This document shows positions 22,309-32,601 of a stretch of DNA of 64,000 bases, one piece after another. Position numbers and translations under genes: made by a program. Source of the stretch: Paracyclopina nana (Eukaryota; Arthropoda; Copepoda; Cyclopoida; Cyclopettidae); the NCBI GenBank assembly GCA_019096065.1, contig JAGUCH010000004.1, forward strand, positions 434,001-498,000, in the 5' to 3' direction. A model generated the notes under the pieces. The model searched no databases. It saw only the letters and a list, made by a program, of their open reading frames with translations, and was not told the origin of the DNA. Every line of letters begins with the position of its first letter. Positions within the stretch are counted from its first letter, which is position 1.

Positions 22309-23702
22309 CTAGAAATCAACCAGTTTAGGCTCTGGAGGCATTGGCAGCAATCCTTCTGTGAGATCTTCATTGTTTTGAGCTTGCAGCAAACTCAATTTCA
22401 TGGAGGCTTCATTGAGAGCTTCACTTTTCAATTCTTTGAGAGATTTCTTGCAACTTTCAGCACTAGACTTTGACAAGTCGAGGCTCCTCAAAAGCTTCTC
22501 CATAATGTCTAGAAACTCCAAGGAGGAATTGGCTTGTGCTCTTTCACCTAATTTGGAAACACCAGCAAAGTTGCTCTTTAACACAGGCTCAATATTGTCC
22601 ACTTTAGCACCATGAACAGGAAGATTATGTGTGCAGCTTTCCAGAGCTGTAGCCACTTGCTTCACCTCACTCTTGAGCTGTTTCATGGCCTAGACTCAGA
22701 AATTGTGGCAAACTTTATCATAGTAAAATAGGGAAAATAGGAGACTCACATCGAGGGTCAGTTTTAGTTTTTCGTGGTTTTCCCCAGCCTCTTTGTGAAA
22801 TTTTATCAGTTGGATCATTTCAGCATTCGCTTTTTCCTGAGCCACAACCTGAAAAGAAAAAAGATGAATAACCAAATGATCAGCCAGATGCCAAGTTAAC
22901 AGACTTGTGATCGAATTTTCTCAGTGGCTGAATAGAGGTCCACCAACTCTTTGTTGGCAGCTTTGATTGCATCCTGGCAGTTCTTTTTCACGTTGACACA
23001 CATGAGGCTGGAGAGCAAGTATTCATCATAGAGAGCCTGATCTTCATCTTCTAAGAGGGAAGAGCTTCCATCGGAGGAAGAGCTCTGGAGCCGTTTAAAA
23101 ACACTGTTTAAAGGCTTCGAAGCCGTTTGAGTTGGCAACGCCCTGAACGGGCCTCTGGGCTTCATAGCTGTTGAAGCCGACGATTTCGGCTTGAAGCTGC
23201 TTGTTCCCATTTGGCTCGCCAGAATTGGATTTGAGCCCAATTTTTGAGAAACGAGGCTGCCATCATCTGCGAAATAATACTTAGCTCTCAAAAATAGCTA
23301 TTTAGAAGTGAAAATGAACTTGCCTTTATTAGGTGGAGCAATGGCTGATGCATCCCAATCTGGCACAACATTTTCATTTTCTGCAGTGGAATTCAAAACC
23401 ACTTTCTTGGCCGAATCTTGGTTGGCCTTAAAACTCCGGTTTTCTTTACGACCAGACCCAAACCTAAAGTCCTTGATATTAAACTAAAGAAATCTTGATT
23501 AATAACTTCAGTTTGTTTACGTTGAATTCCGAGCGATTTTCCCCGTTGGAGTTTGACGAGAATTCAAACTGCCGAATTTTCTCGTCAAAGTGGGCGTGCA
23601 TTTTGCCGAGGAAGCTGCCGTATTTTGCATCAACCTTGAACTGAGGCCAGCCACTTTCTTTGAAGTTTCTAAACCTCCTTTTACGCCACTGTTGTCCGCC
23701 AT
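22309..23702 (-). CDS. HAUS8: Probable HAUS augmin-like complex subunit 8
   Basis: HAUS8 is the microtubule-binding subunit of augmin, which nucleates microtubules within spindles. Exons 23702-23521, 23463-23324, 23266-22905, 22848-22750 and 22689-22309 give 387 residues, near the vertebrate length. The N-terminal half is basic, Ser/Thr-rich and disordered (SSRLMQNTAASS, FRALPTQT). From about residue 165 it is coiled coil beginning YDEYLLSSLMCVNVKKN. The VATALESCTHNLPV segment resembles HAUS8. Intron 2 uses a GC donor (AAAG/GCAAGT). The acceptor of exon 2 was chosen to keep frame. Sequence conservation in this family is weak, so the name is moderately sure. It shares a 533-base divergent promoter with TRIM37. 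Confidence 0.62.
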
Positions 23703-23767
23703 TCCTATCAAATTGAGGAAAAAATGAATTCCCGTCAAAATCAAGTCAAGTTTTCCCCGCTTCAATT

Positions 23768-23775
23768 CGTAAACA
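23768..23775. promoter_or_regulatory. CGTAAACA motif upstream of HAUS8-like gene
   Basis: The GTAAACA core 66 bases upstream of the HAUS8-like start codon, part of a recurring set at gene starts. Confidence 0.4.
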
Positions 23776-23978
23776 TTCAACAAAGTGAAAGTTAAAACCA
23801 TGAATATTGATTTTTGATGAAACAACTTCAATTCCTTTTTCATAATAAAAAACAATAATCATTCAATGCTTTACATTAAAATTGAATCAATGTGGTAAAT
23901 GAGAGATAGTTAAAATCATGGCGGTTGCATTTTACTCGCTTTGACAATTTCTACAAAAACAGAAAGTAAACGGGATTT

Positions 23979-24196
23979 GGGACCTTTCCATGTGCTTGTA
24001 CAAAAAATATATCTCAAAAACGGTTTTTGATGGTACAAAAAATTGGTCTTGGCCAAGTAGCAAAAAAAAGTAAACAGCCAGTACGCAAAAAGTAAACAAA
24101 AACGTAAATAAACAATGAAAACGGTCTTGCGAAAACGGTTTTGCGTGGTACATTTTTTTGTACCTGAAAACCAAAAGTGAGCACATGGAAAGGACC
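23979..24196. mobile_element. ~216-bp MITE in the HAUS8/TRIM37 divergent promoter
   Basis: Terminal inverted repeat GGGACCTTTCCATGTGC (23979-23995) pairs with GCACATGGAAAGGACC (24181-24196). The inner sequence holds further short inverted segments (GGTACAAAAAA / TTTTTTTGTACC; AACGGT...ACCACGCAAAACCG). The ends match the larger element at 9898-11165. It finishes 40 bases before the TRIM37 start and carries in-frame ATGs that would lengthen TRIM37 by up to 26 residues. Confidence 0.75.
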
Positions 24197-24235
24197 TTAT
24201 ATGGTCTGAAAAATCAGCGAAATGGAACGTTGAAG

Positions 24236-27087
24236 ATGTCAAATTCCAACATTCCGCCGACTTCCACCTCGGCCTCCTCCATTTCACCCGAAAATGCAGC
24301 CAACATTTCGAGGCCGCCATCGCCTCCAGTCCTGGGCCCCACCGCTCCTTCTCGGCTGTACGAGGCTGCCGACTCCACAATGGAGGCCAATCTAGGGCGT
24401 AGCATGACTTCACCCATGACGTCGCCGGCGCCAAGCTCTTACCACAATTCAGACCCGGCCGTGGAATCTTTGTCTGACGTTTTCAGATGCTTCATTTGCA
24501 TGGAGAGATTGAGAAATGCTCACCTTTGCCCACACTGCTCCAAACTCTGCTGCTACCTTTGCATCAGAAGGTGGCTCACTGAGCAGAGGCCACAATGTCC
24601 TCACTGTCGAGCATCCTTGCACATTCATGAACTGGTTAATTGCAGATGGGTTGAGGAGGTGACTCAACAATTGGACACTCTCAAGGTGGTTTGACAAGTG
24701 ATTTTTATTTATAATTATTATTTTTGAAAACTTTCTTTAAAAAGGAGAGTGGAGCTTCTGGGTGCTCTAAGCTGGTTGATGAATCCTTGGACTCTGGCAA
24801 GGACAAGTGCAAGTTGCATGCTGAGAAAATGTCAGTCTACTGCAGAACCTGCAGCCAATGCATTTGCCACCAGTGTGCTCTGTGGGGTGGAACACACACT
24901 GGGCACACTTTCAAGCCTCTGGATGAAGTGTATGACCAGCATGTCTCACTGATCAAGGATGAAGTCAGTTTGCTGAGGAGGAGGCTCATGGAACTCATCA
25001 GCCTTGTTCAAGAGGTTGAGCACAATGTTGAAAGCATCAGGGCTGCCAAGGACGATCGAGTCAGGGAGATTCGCAATGCTGTCGAACTCATGATTGCTCG
25101 CCTGGACTCTCAACTGAAGCAGAAGCTTTTGCTGTAACATTAGAACAAGACTTTTAAAAAGCTGTGCCAAGTATTTGACCAATTTTTACTCTTTCAGCCT
25201 AATGTCACAAAAGAACTCTTTGTCACTGGAAACTGAACAAATTGAGAATCTCCTGAGTGAAATTGACCAGTACATCAATGGAAAGACCAGATCTGAGCTG
25301 ATTGTCAAGTCCCAAGAGCTTCTCCAGTTGTCGATGGACTTGAACAGGAAGCCGCTGTCAGCCTTCGCTGCTCCACAAGTTCATCCTGATTTCACTTCTG
25401 AGATTGTCCCCCAATATGACAGCTCTACATTTGTTCTCCACCAATTCAGGCATGTTATTAATCATCAAAATTTGAACAGTTTAATTTATTTTCTTGCTGA
25501 ATAGTTTGCTCCAGCATAAGGCTGATCCAGTATACTCTCCGCCCCTGAATGTCAATGGACTCAGCTGGCGCCTCAAGGTCTACCCTGATGGCAATGGAGT
25601 GGTGAGAGGCAACTACTTGTCTGTCTTCCTTGAACTCAGTGCTGGATTACCCGAGACTTCCAAGTACGAGTATCGAGTGGAGATGATTTACCAGAGCCCT
25701 CAGCGATGCAGCTTGAGCAACAGCTCTGATGCTCCCTTTGGCAACCCTGCTGCTGGTGCAAGCAAAAACATTGTGAGGGAATTCGCCTCAGACTTTGAAG
25801 TTGGAGAATGTTGGGGATACAACCGGTTCTTTCGCCTTGATCTTTTGGCCAGCGAAGGATACTTGAACACTGACAGCGACACTCTGATCCTTCGCTTCCA
25901 CGTTCGAGCACCAACCTTTTTCCAGCAATGTAGGGATCAGCAGTGGTACATTCACCAGCTGCAAGCCCTGCAAGCTGGATATTCTGCCCAAATTGCTGAT
26001 ATTAAGGACCAACTGGCTTCGCAGATTTCCAGGAGTCACCCTTCATCGAGAGCGCCTCTCATGGCGCCCAACATTTCTCTAGGTTATGTCTCCAAGTCAT
26101 TTTCATCAGTTGTTCCCCATCCAGACAGGCCTGGAACAGCTAGTCCCAAAGCTGCTGCTGGCAAGCATGCAAGTTGCTCCAGCCACTTGGCATTCCATAG
26201 GCTGTATCCTGGAAGAGCGAAAGCTGAGCAAGAGCCAGTGGTCCCACTTGTCCCATTGGAGTGTGGGCAACTGTCTAGCTGTTCAGACAGTGATGACAGT
26301 TGCTCTGAGGAGACCCTGGATATTGTCCTGGGCTCCAATGCCAGGTCTGGAGACCAAATGAATGATGTTGATGAGGAGACCATGTCTGGAGACAACGATG
26401 TCTCGTTTTTGCACCCCATGCCTCCAGAATTGGATTCACTGACCTGTACTGAGCCAAGTATGGAGAGCTTGACCAGCCTGACCACAACCACCACAGCGAA
26501 TACCACTTCTGCTTCGGTTGCCACCGCAGCTTCCAACATGTCATTGGAGGATGAAATGCTCTTGTTCAGGCTGATGAGTCTCAAGGACAATTCCAATGCT
26601 GTGGCTCACAGGTTGGCCAGTTTCCCAAACCAATTGGCAGCAGCCAATGCACACAGGGAAGTCAGAAGCTTGGCAAAGCCTGGCATTGCTCCGTTGCCAA
26701 GCTTGGTGTCGACCAGGAGCAATGACAACTTGTCTGATGAAGCTGTACCTTTGCCATCTATTGCCAATGAAGCCTCAGGAAGGTTCTGCTTTCATACATT
26801 TTTTTAAAGTACATTCATAATGTAAACATTCTATTTATTTAGTGACCTGCAGCCCTTGACCCGTATGCCCAGTTTCCAGGAGCATCAGCTGCCCAATCAG
26901 GAAAAAGGCCAAAGGCCACCATCATCTGCAAATAACTCTACTCAACAAGGTACTTACAAGATCTTTCCTTAATTTTAATGAGCATCTTTCAAAATTAATT
27001 TCAGAACCCACCTCCACTTCTGTGGTAGATGCATTTCCTCCAGGATTTGGACCTGTCCCTGACCCAAGTGCTGAATCCAATAAATAA
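24236..27087 (+). CDS. TRIM37: E3 ubiquitin ligase TRIM37
   Basis: RING-type ligase that in animals limits centrosomal and peroxisomal proteins. Exons 24236-24685, 24745-25133, 25198-25449, 25505-26782, 26843-26949 and 27005-27087 give 852 residues. Domains: an extra Ser/Thr/Pro-rich N-terminus of about 80 residues, RING at 85-124 ([17 protein letters not shown]), B-box at about 170-215 with [11 protein letters not shown], coiled coil with [15 protein letters not shown], then the TRAF/MATH domain starting [13 protein letters not shown]. An acidic [11 protein letters not shown] stretch follows, as in vertebrates. Intron 3 has a GC donor (TTCAG/GCATGT). The stop lies inside AATAAATAA, so the 3' untranslated region is tiny. 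MRM3 starts 131 bases on. Confidence 0.95.
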
Positions 27088-27147
27088 TCAAGTCATTTTT
27101 ATTTAGAAGACAAAAACATGTTTTTATCATGGACTCTACATTTTACC

Positions 27148-27154
27148 TGTTTAC
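27148..27154. promoter_or_regulatory. TGTTTAC motif upstream of MRM3
   Basis: Motif core in the short TRIM37-MRM3 spacer, 64 bases before the MRM3 start codon. Confidence 0.35.
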
Positions 27155-27218
27155 TTTTACATGGTTCTCATAGTTCACTCACCTTGAAAATAAACAATGT
27201 ACAAAACAAATTTTGAAC

Positions 27219-28785
27219 ATGCACAAGATGACAATAATGAAGTCAATGATATTCTTGAGCAGATCAGTGAATGTCTTGCAAATTCAGGTCAGATGCAAAC
27301 ACAGCAAGGTCATGCGCAAACCTTTGCAGAAATTCAAGCCAATTTCAAAGTGGGAATCTCAGCAAAACATTGAGTATGAAGAAGAATTCATTGAGCCTAA
27401 AGTCATTCCTGCTAAGAAAGATGAAATCAAGGCTGACTTCCTTCCCAAAGGAATGAAAATGTCTGATTTGCCAAATTTTGACCGTATCCTTGGCTGGGAT
27501 GTCAAAAATCCAACACTCAGGTGCTTTTTAATAATTTTATATTTTTTTATTTATTTAAGATTTTTGTTACAGACTTTTGAGGAAAGAAATTGGAGCATGC
27601 AAAGATCCAAAAGAGTCCAACAAAATTCTTGTCGAAGGCAAACGATTGATCATCGATGCCATAAATGCTGGATTTTATCCCAAAACCTTTCTCTTTTCTC
27701 GCTTGAGCCTCTTGGAAAATCTTCCTCTTGATCCAAATCGTGAGCTGAAAATGGTGCAAATTCCCTACAACAACATCCAGTCTTGGTCAAGCTTGTCCAC
27801 TTCTCCAGGAATCATGGGTAATTCCATACTTTTAATTTGAACATGATCTGGGTAACCACTTTGTCTTTCGTAGCTATTTTTGACCTGGATGCAATCCAAT
27901 CTGCAGTTGAAGCCTGTAGCACAGCACTACCCATAACAGTCATCATGGACAACATCAGGACACCTGACAATGTTGGAGCTCTTGCAAGAGTTGCTGCCTC
28001 AGTTGGTTGCAAAGAAATCATCACTGCCAGTGTAACTCTCTCTTTTATATTAAGACATTTTTTAAATTTCCTGATTCTATTTATTTTTCAAAATTTTAGT
28101 TTATCATTGAAAAATGTGGTATTTGTAAACTATCACAGATTTTAAAAAAGTGCTGATATTGTGAAGCTCCTTTCTTTTGTAGCCTTGAATTACTTCAGAT
28201 ATTCAGCCAATTTTATGGTAGTTAATTTTATCATAAAGTTTGCATTTTTCTACTATTCAGGGCTGTGCTGACATTTGGAGTGCCAAATCTTTGAGAGCTG
28301 GAGCAGGAGCTCATTTCACAGTTCCCATCAAGCAATCAGTACCTTGGTCTCAAATCCCAAGTTTGGTCCCCAAATCAAGCCAAGTTTGGCTTGCAGATCT
28401 CAATGACATCCAAGTTAACCAGGTAACCAACAATGGAGTCATTGGGCAGAAGCTCCTTGATCTGCATCACAAATGCCAGAGGTTTCAGGTTGACAACGAA
28501 GACATGAGCTACTATGAACATGACATTCTAGAAGAGTTCAACAGCATTCCTTTGGAGAGGATTTCTGCATTGGCTCTGGATAATATTGGCACTGATTTAG
28601 TAGTTGTATTTGGTGGTGAAACTCCTGGTGTGAGTGGAATGTCAGTCAAGTTGGCACACGAAAGAAGTGGAGCAAGGATTTTTGTGCCTCTGAAAAACAG
28701 AATGGACAGCTTGAATGTGGCTTGTGCTGCCAGTGTCATACTTTTTCAATTGCAGGCCAAGATGACTTCTTGTATGCAAACATAG
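27219..28785 (+). CDS. MRM3: Mitochondrial rRNA 2'-O-methyltransferase MRM3
   Basis: SPOUT (SpoU) methyltransferase that modifies the mitochondrial large-subunit rRNA A-loop. Exons 27219-27520, 27573-27817, 27874-28031 and 28261-28785 give 409 residues, near the vertebrate length. A basic, hydrophobic N-terminus fits mitochondrial import; ATGs at 27228 and 27237 are alternatives. Substrate-binding N-domain: RLLRKEIG...KILVEGKRLI. SpoU motifs: MDNIRTPDNVGALAR (motif 1), DLVVVFGGETPGVSG (motif 2) and VPLKNRMDSLNVACAASV (motif 3). The third intron is longer (229 bases). A polyadenylation AATAAA lies near 28803. Confidence 0.93.
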
Positions 28786-29553
28786 ATGGATTGACGAAGA
28801 ATCAATAAAATGCATCATTGCAAAGGTTGACCAAGCATGTCACTGCATTATGCTAAAAGTGTGTCAGTATTTCTAATTTCGGTTGATATTTTTCTTCATT
28901 TCAAGACTGAAAATCAAGCACCCACATTCAAAGCCATAGCTCATATCCATAATGACATATTTCGTTTTTTGATTCCTTCTTCGTTTTTTAAGGTTACCTC
29001 AATGAAAGTGAATATCATGTTTGGTTTTTTATGTCAAAACTTGATGCAACATGATGAATGCATGTGCTTTAAGTGTCAACACATGCATGACACATTTTTA
29101 TATAAATATGACATGTTGCCAATTTTGCATCTCCAGTTTTCAATCATACTTAGCAGTGAAGACTTTTTTCCTAAAGGTGAGAAAATTCAGTCTTGCAGAT
29201 TTTATTGCAATATTCCTTAGCCAAAATGCTCCTAGGTTACTCCTTACAACTTGAGCCAATTTTCCTGGCTACCTCAAAAGCTATTAGCAACAGGCGACAG
29301 CTCTAAATCTGCATAAGCTCTGATAGCATTTGTGAGCCAAAACAGCTTGGAAGGAAGCCTAGGATTCCATCACCATTATCATCTAAATAAGTCCCAAGAG
29401 TTTTTGGATTTTTCTTGGGAGATGTCAAACTTGAAATAACAAGCCCTGGTTCCAATTCCTTTTTGACAATTAAAAAATTCCCCCATTGAGGATCAACTAT
29501 CAACTCCATAGACTTACTGCTAACAATCTAACAACTTTCAGCTATTAATCTGC
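28786..29553. other. Spacer between MRM3 and the DM4/DM12 gene
   Basis: Open frames of up to 127 codons occur but have AT-rich, low-complexity composition and no family resemblance. I call nothing coding here. The right part should hold the promoter of the following gene. Confidence 0.5.
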
Positions 29554-30389
29554 ATGCTGACATCCATGATGACACTAAGTTTAATTGGGATATGGCTGCT
29601 AATTTATGAAGTGGCAAGTCATGCAGAGACATCAATGACTTCTTTGGATTTTAGACAAAGAGACGATACACCAAAGTCCAGATCTAAAAGATCCATCATT
29701 TTCCCTTCTGGATCCGACCTCTCTGTTTTTGTTGGTTTGAGCATTCCCATGGCTGCTCTCTCTGCTACAAGTAATTTCTGTTAAATTATCTCCAATCATA
29801 ACTTGAATTACCTTTATTGGTTTTAGTCATTTCCTCATGTGTGAAAAACATCAATTGATTTCAGGCACTACTTTTGACATCAATCTTCCATTCTCCTTCA
29901 AGTTACCCAATTCCACATCCAGTTTGGTGTTTTCTGGAAGGAAAGTCGAGGATGAGCACTCTGCAGTGTTTGAAATGGCAGAAAATCTGCTCAATAAGTA
30001 CATACAGCATTTCCATACATACTCATGGTTACAATTTGGATTGCTCTAGGTTTGGAATTGATGGAAAAGCATGCATTTTGAGGCTGATTTGTGAACTGGG
30101 AGAATCAAGAGGATTGCCTTACAATGGCTTGCTTGGAAGGGCTTTTGAAGCCCTCTTTTTGTAATCTATTATAAGTTGGATCAGACTTGAGCCATTTAAT
30201 TACTTCTTTTATGTTAGACTTGATTACGGCTTGAGTAACACTGAGCAACTTTATGAGTACATCAATGCGAGAATATATGGTGAACACCAAGGAGATTGCC
30301 ACATTGGTTTTCCTCAGTGCCCATTTTCGGCCTTCAACCTTTTTGACCCTGAAGAAGTCAAGGATAGAATGAGTTCTCAAGTTCCTTAA
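29554..30389 (+). CDS. Secreted DM4/DM12-family protein
   Basis: Member of the arthropod DM4/DM12 family of secreted proteins, whose function is unknown. Exons 29554-29770, 29865-29997, 30050-30160 and 30218-30389 join to 210 residues. A signal peptide covers about residues 1-24 (LIGIWLLIYEVASHA). A basic site (KSRSKRS) then precedes the typical IIFPSGS...VFVGLSIPM opening. The conserved core is GIDGKACILRLICELGE and, in the last exon, GDCHIGFPQCPFS, giving four cysteines spaced as in the family. The last exon start has a diverged partial echo at about 30436-30465 (GGAAGAATATATGGTGAACA). Confidence 0.82.
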
Positions 30390-30942
30390 AATGTAATATT
30401 TGTCTAAATTCCCTTTATGATTGCTTAAGAACAATTAATGGAAGAATATATGGTGAACATGGTCTGATTTCATTTTCGCTGATGCCATTTTATCATTTTT
30501 ATGTAGGAGATCATGGCTTACCTGTCAAATGCACATTTTCATCAGTTCTAGTTTGCATATTTCAAATTTGCATTTTTGCACTCAACAATTTCGCGGAAAA
30601 TTTAAGAACACATTTTTGAACTTTGAAGAGCTCACGATTCGCGTCTCAAACTTTAAGGCTAATTTTTACCTATTCTACGCCTTGATTTTGCTTAAAAAGC
30701 CTAATTTTCAAAATATCCTAGTTGACTTCATAAAAACTTTGAACTTGCCAAAAAATAGGACTCTGAGTGTAAACTCAGTCAAAAATTGATTTCATAATTG
30801 AAAATGTTACTATTCGCTTGTGGCATAATTCGATTAGTTGTTGTTGACAAAACAATAGAATTCACATGTGTATCAGAGACTTAAGTCTCTGATGTGTATG
30901 TGTGCTCACAATTCCTGAAAAACGCGTGCAATATCAGTCAAA
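30390..30942. other. Spacer upstream of ZCCHC9
   Basis: Includes a short copy of the DM4/DM12 last-exon start near 30440 and the palindrome at 30872-30893. No exon is recognised. The right end is the ZCCHC9 promoter and 5' untranslated region. Confidence 0.5.
30872..30893. promoter_or_regulatory. 22-bp perfect palindrome upstream of ZCCHC9
   Basis: The two 11-base arms ATCAGAGACTT and AAGTCTCTGAT are exact reverse complements with no spacer. It lies 50 bases before the ZCCHC9 start codon, so it could be a dimeric-factor site or an RNA hairpin in the 5' untranslated region. Confidence 0.5.
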
Positions 30943-32211
30943 ATGACGAGATACGCGAGAGCCAAAGGCTCCAAAGCTTCCAATGAAAGAGTGGAAGAAG
31001 AAGCCACGCCATGGGAAGAGATGAAGGCTCAAATAACTCCGTTGATGAAGAAAAAATCACCAATTGATGTTGAAGCTCTTGAAGATGATCTTGATATTGA
31101 GGATCAAATCAATGATGAAGCCATAGAAGACGTAGAGGCCAATAAAGACAGTGAGGAAGTAGAAGAAGTAAAAGACAAGATTGTTGACAAATTGGTTGAT
31201 GCCTCTGACTTGAAAAAAGCCAAGAGAAAAAGGTCACAAAATAAGTGCTTAAACTGCAAGCTTATTGGTCATCTAAAGAGGGAATGTCCTGAATTGAGTG
31301 AGGAAAGGCGAAAAGAGCTCCAGGATTTGGTTCAAATGAAGATTGAACGCAAAGGCCAAGGTACAGGGAGGAAAAAGTCCAAGAATAAGAGAAAACTTGC
31401 TGAAAATCTTGAAGGACAAACCGAAGAAGTGCACACTCAGCAATCTGCAAAGAGAGCAAAAATCACCGATGAGAATGGCAAAAAACCTGACAATCGCATG
31501 AAAGCCAAAATCACCAATGAGAATGATAAAAAAGTTGATAATGGCAAGAATAAGGACCATAAGAAGGTGCTGAAAGACAAGACTGGTCAAATTGTTCAAG
31601 ACGGTGAAGGCTTGTTTCAAGGCTTCAGAGTCCTTCAAAGTGATGTACAAAGGCTCAGAGACTTGCATGCAAAATTGGTCAAAGAAAAAATCCCTACCCT
31701 GGAAATTAAAGAAGCTCTCAAAAAGGAGAGGCGCAAAGCTGAAAGAGCTTTAGCAAATTCTAAGAAGAATGTGTGCTTTCAGTGCCGACAACCTGGACAT
31801 TTGGTCAATGATTGTCCTAAAGTTAGAGTTGGCAACAAAGCTGTTCAAAAGATGGGCAAATGCTTTAAATGTGGCTCGGAAGATCATACTTCTAAAAAAT
31901 GCCAGTCAAAGCTAAAAGGTGGTGATGCATACAAGTTTGCTGATTGCTTTGTTTGTGGGCAAGCTGGACATTTGGCCAAAGCATGTCCTGACAATCCAAA
32001 GGGATTGTATCCAAAAGGAGGTGGGTGCAGATTTTGTGGCAGTGTGGAGCACTTGAAAAGTGAATGCCCTAGAAAAGCCCAGAAAGATGCCAGGACTGAA
32101 ATCAGAGCTGAAAGGCAAACTGATCTCACAAGCATAGAAGAAGAAGCTATGGATAGAGTGGTCAAGAAGCCCAGTGTGGCCAAAAAGGCCAAAAAAGTGG
32201 TCAACTTTTAA
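30943..32211 (+). CDS. ZCCHC9: CCHC zinc-knuckle protein ZCCHC9
   Basis: Nuclear/nucleolar RNA-binding protein related to yeast Air proteins. Single exon, 422 residues. The C-terminal block has four zinc knuckles: CFQCRQPGHLVNDC, CFKCGSEDHTSKKC, CFVCGQAGHLAKAC followed by the family tag PDNPKGLYPKGGGC, and CRFCGSVEHLKSEC. The protein ends KKVVNF, as in animal ZCCHC9. An additional fifth knuckle (CLNCKLIGHLKREC, about residue 103) lies far upstream, after an acidic region and before a Lys-rich linker. That makes the protein longer than the vertebrate form (about 270 residues). Confidence 0.92.
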   Translation: MTRYARAKGSKASNERVEEEATPWEEMKAQITPLMKKKSPIDVEALEDDLDIEDQINDEAIEDVEANKDSEEVEEVKDKIVDKLVDASDLKKAKRKRSQNKCLNCKLIGHLKRECPELSEERRKELQDLVQMKIERKGQGTGRKKSKNKRKLAENLEGQTEEVHTQQSAKRAKITDENGKKPDNRMKAKITNENDKKVDNGKNKDHKKVLKDKTGQIVQDGEGLFQGFRVLQSDVQRLRDLHAKLVKEKIPTLEIKEALKKERRKAERALANSKKNVCFQCRQPGHLVNDCPKVRVGNKAVQKMGKCFKCGSEDHTSKKCQSKLKGGDAYKFADCFVCGQAGHLAKACPDNPKGLYPKGGGCRFCGSVEHLKSECPRKAQKDARTEIRAERQTDLTSIEEEAMDRVVKKPSVAKKAKKVVNF

Positions 32212-32601
32212 ATTGGTGACACTATGTTTAATGATTGGTTACAGTTTCTCTCAACAGAAATTACACAAAAATATATTATAGGATTATACACCTCTAGGCT
32301 GGAGGATAACACGAATTATTTTTTAGCTGCCTTAATAAACATTAATAGTAAAATTAATTAACTCTTCAGAGTTGGATTTTAGAGAAACTGCTTTTTGGCT
32401 TTTTTTCAACTGCAAGGAGTGATATGTGAGGTAGATTTGACAAAGCTAAAAATACAACTGCAAGTTAACTTTGCCGAATCTACAAAAAGTTGCGCAAAAC
32501 AGCTGAAATTCGACTGAGTTGAGAAAGCCGGGGAAAAGTGAGCAGTCAATTTTCAATTTCTGTGTTCTAAATCAAAGAGGTTTTGGCTTGAAGCGTCAAA
32601 G
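32212..32601. other. Spacer between ZCCHC9 and the 652-residue gene
   Basis: Holds the ZCCHC9 3' flank and the upstream region of the next gene. No other feature seen. Confidence 0.5.

Noticed and set aside
28837..29220. 127-codon open frame between MRM3 and the DM4/DM12 gene
   Set aside because: Cys/Phe/His-rich low-complexity translation without recognisable motif or splice context; AT-rich spacer gives such frames by chance.
29303..29509. 68-codon minus-strand frame beginning MELIVDPQWGN
   Set aside because: Reads protein-like for a short stretch, but has no partner exon and no family resemblance. It overlaps the promoter of the DM4/DM12 gene.
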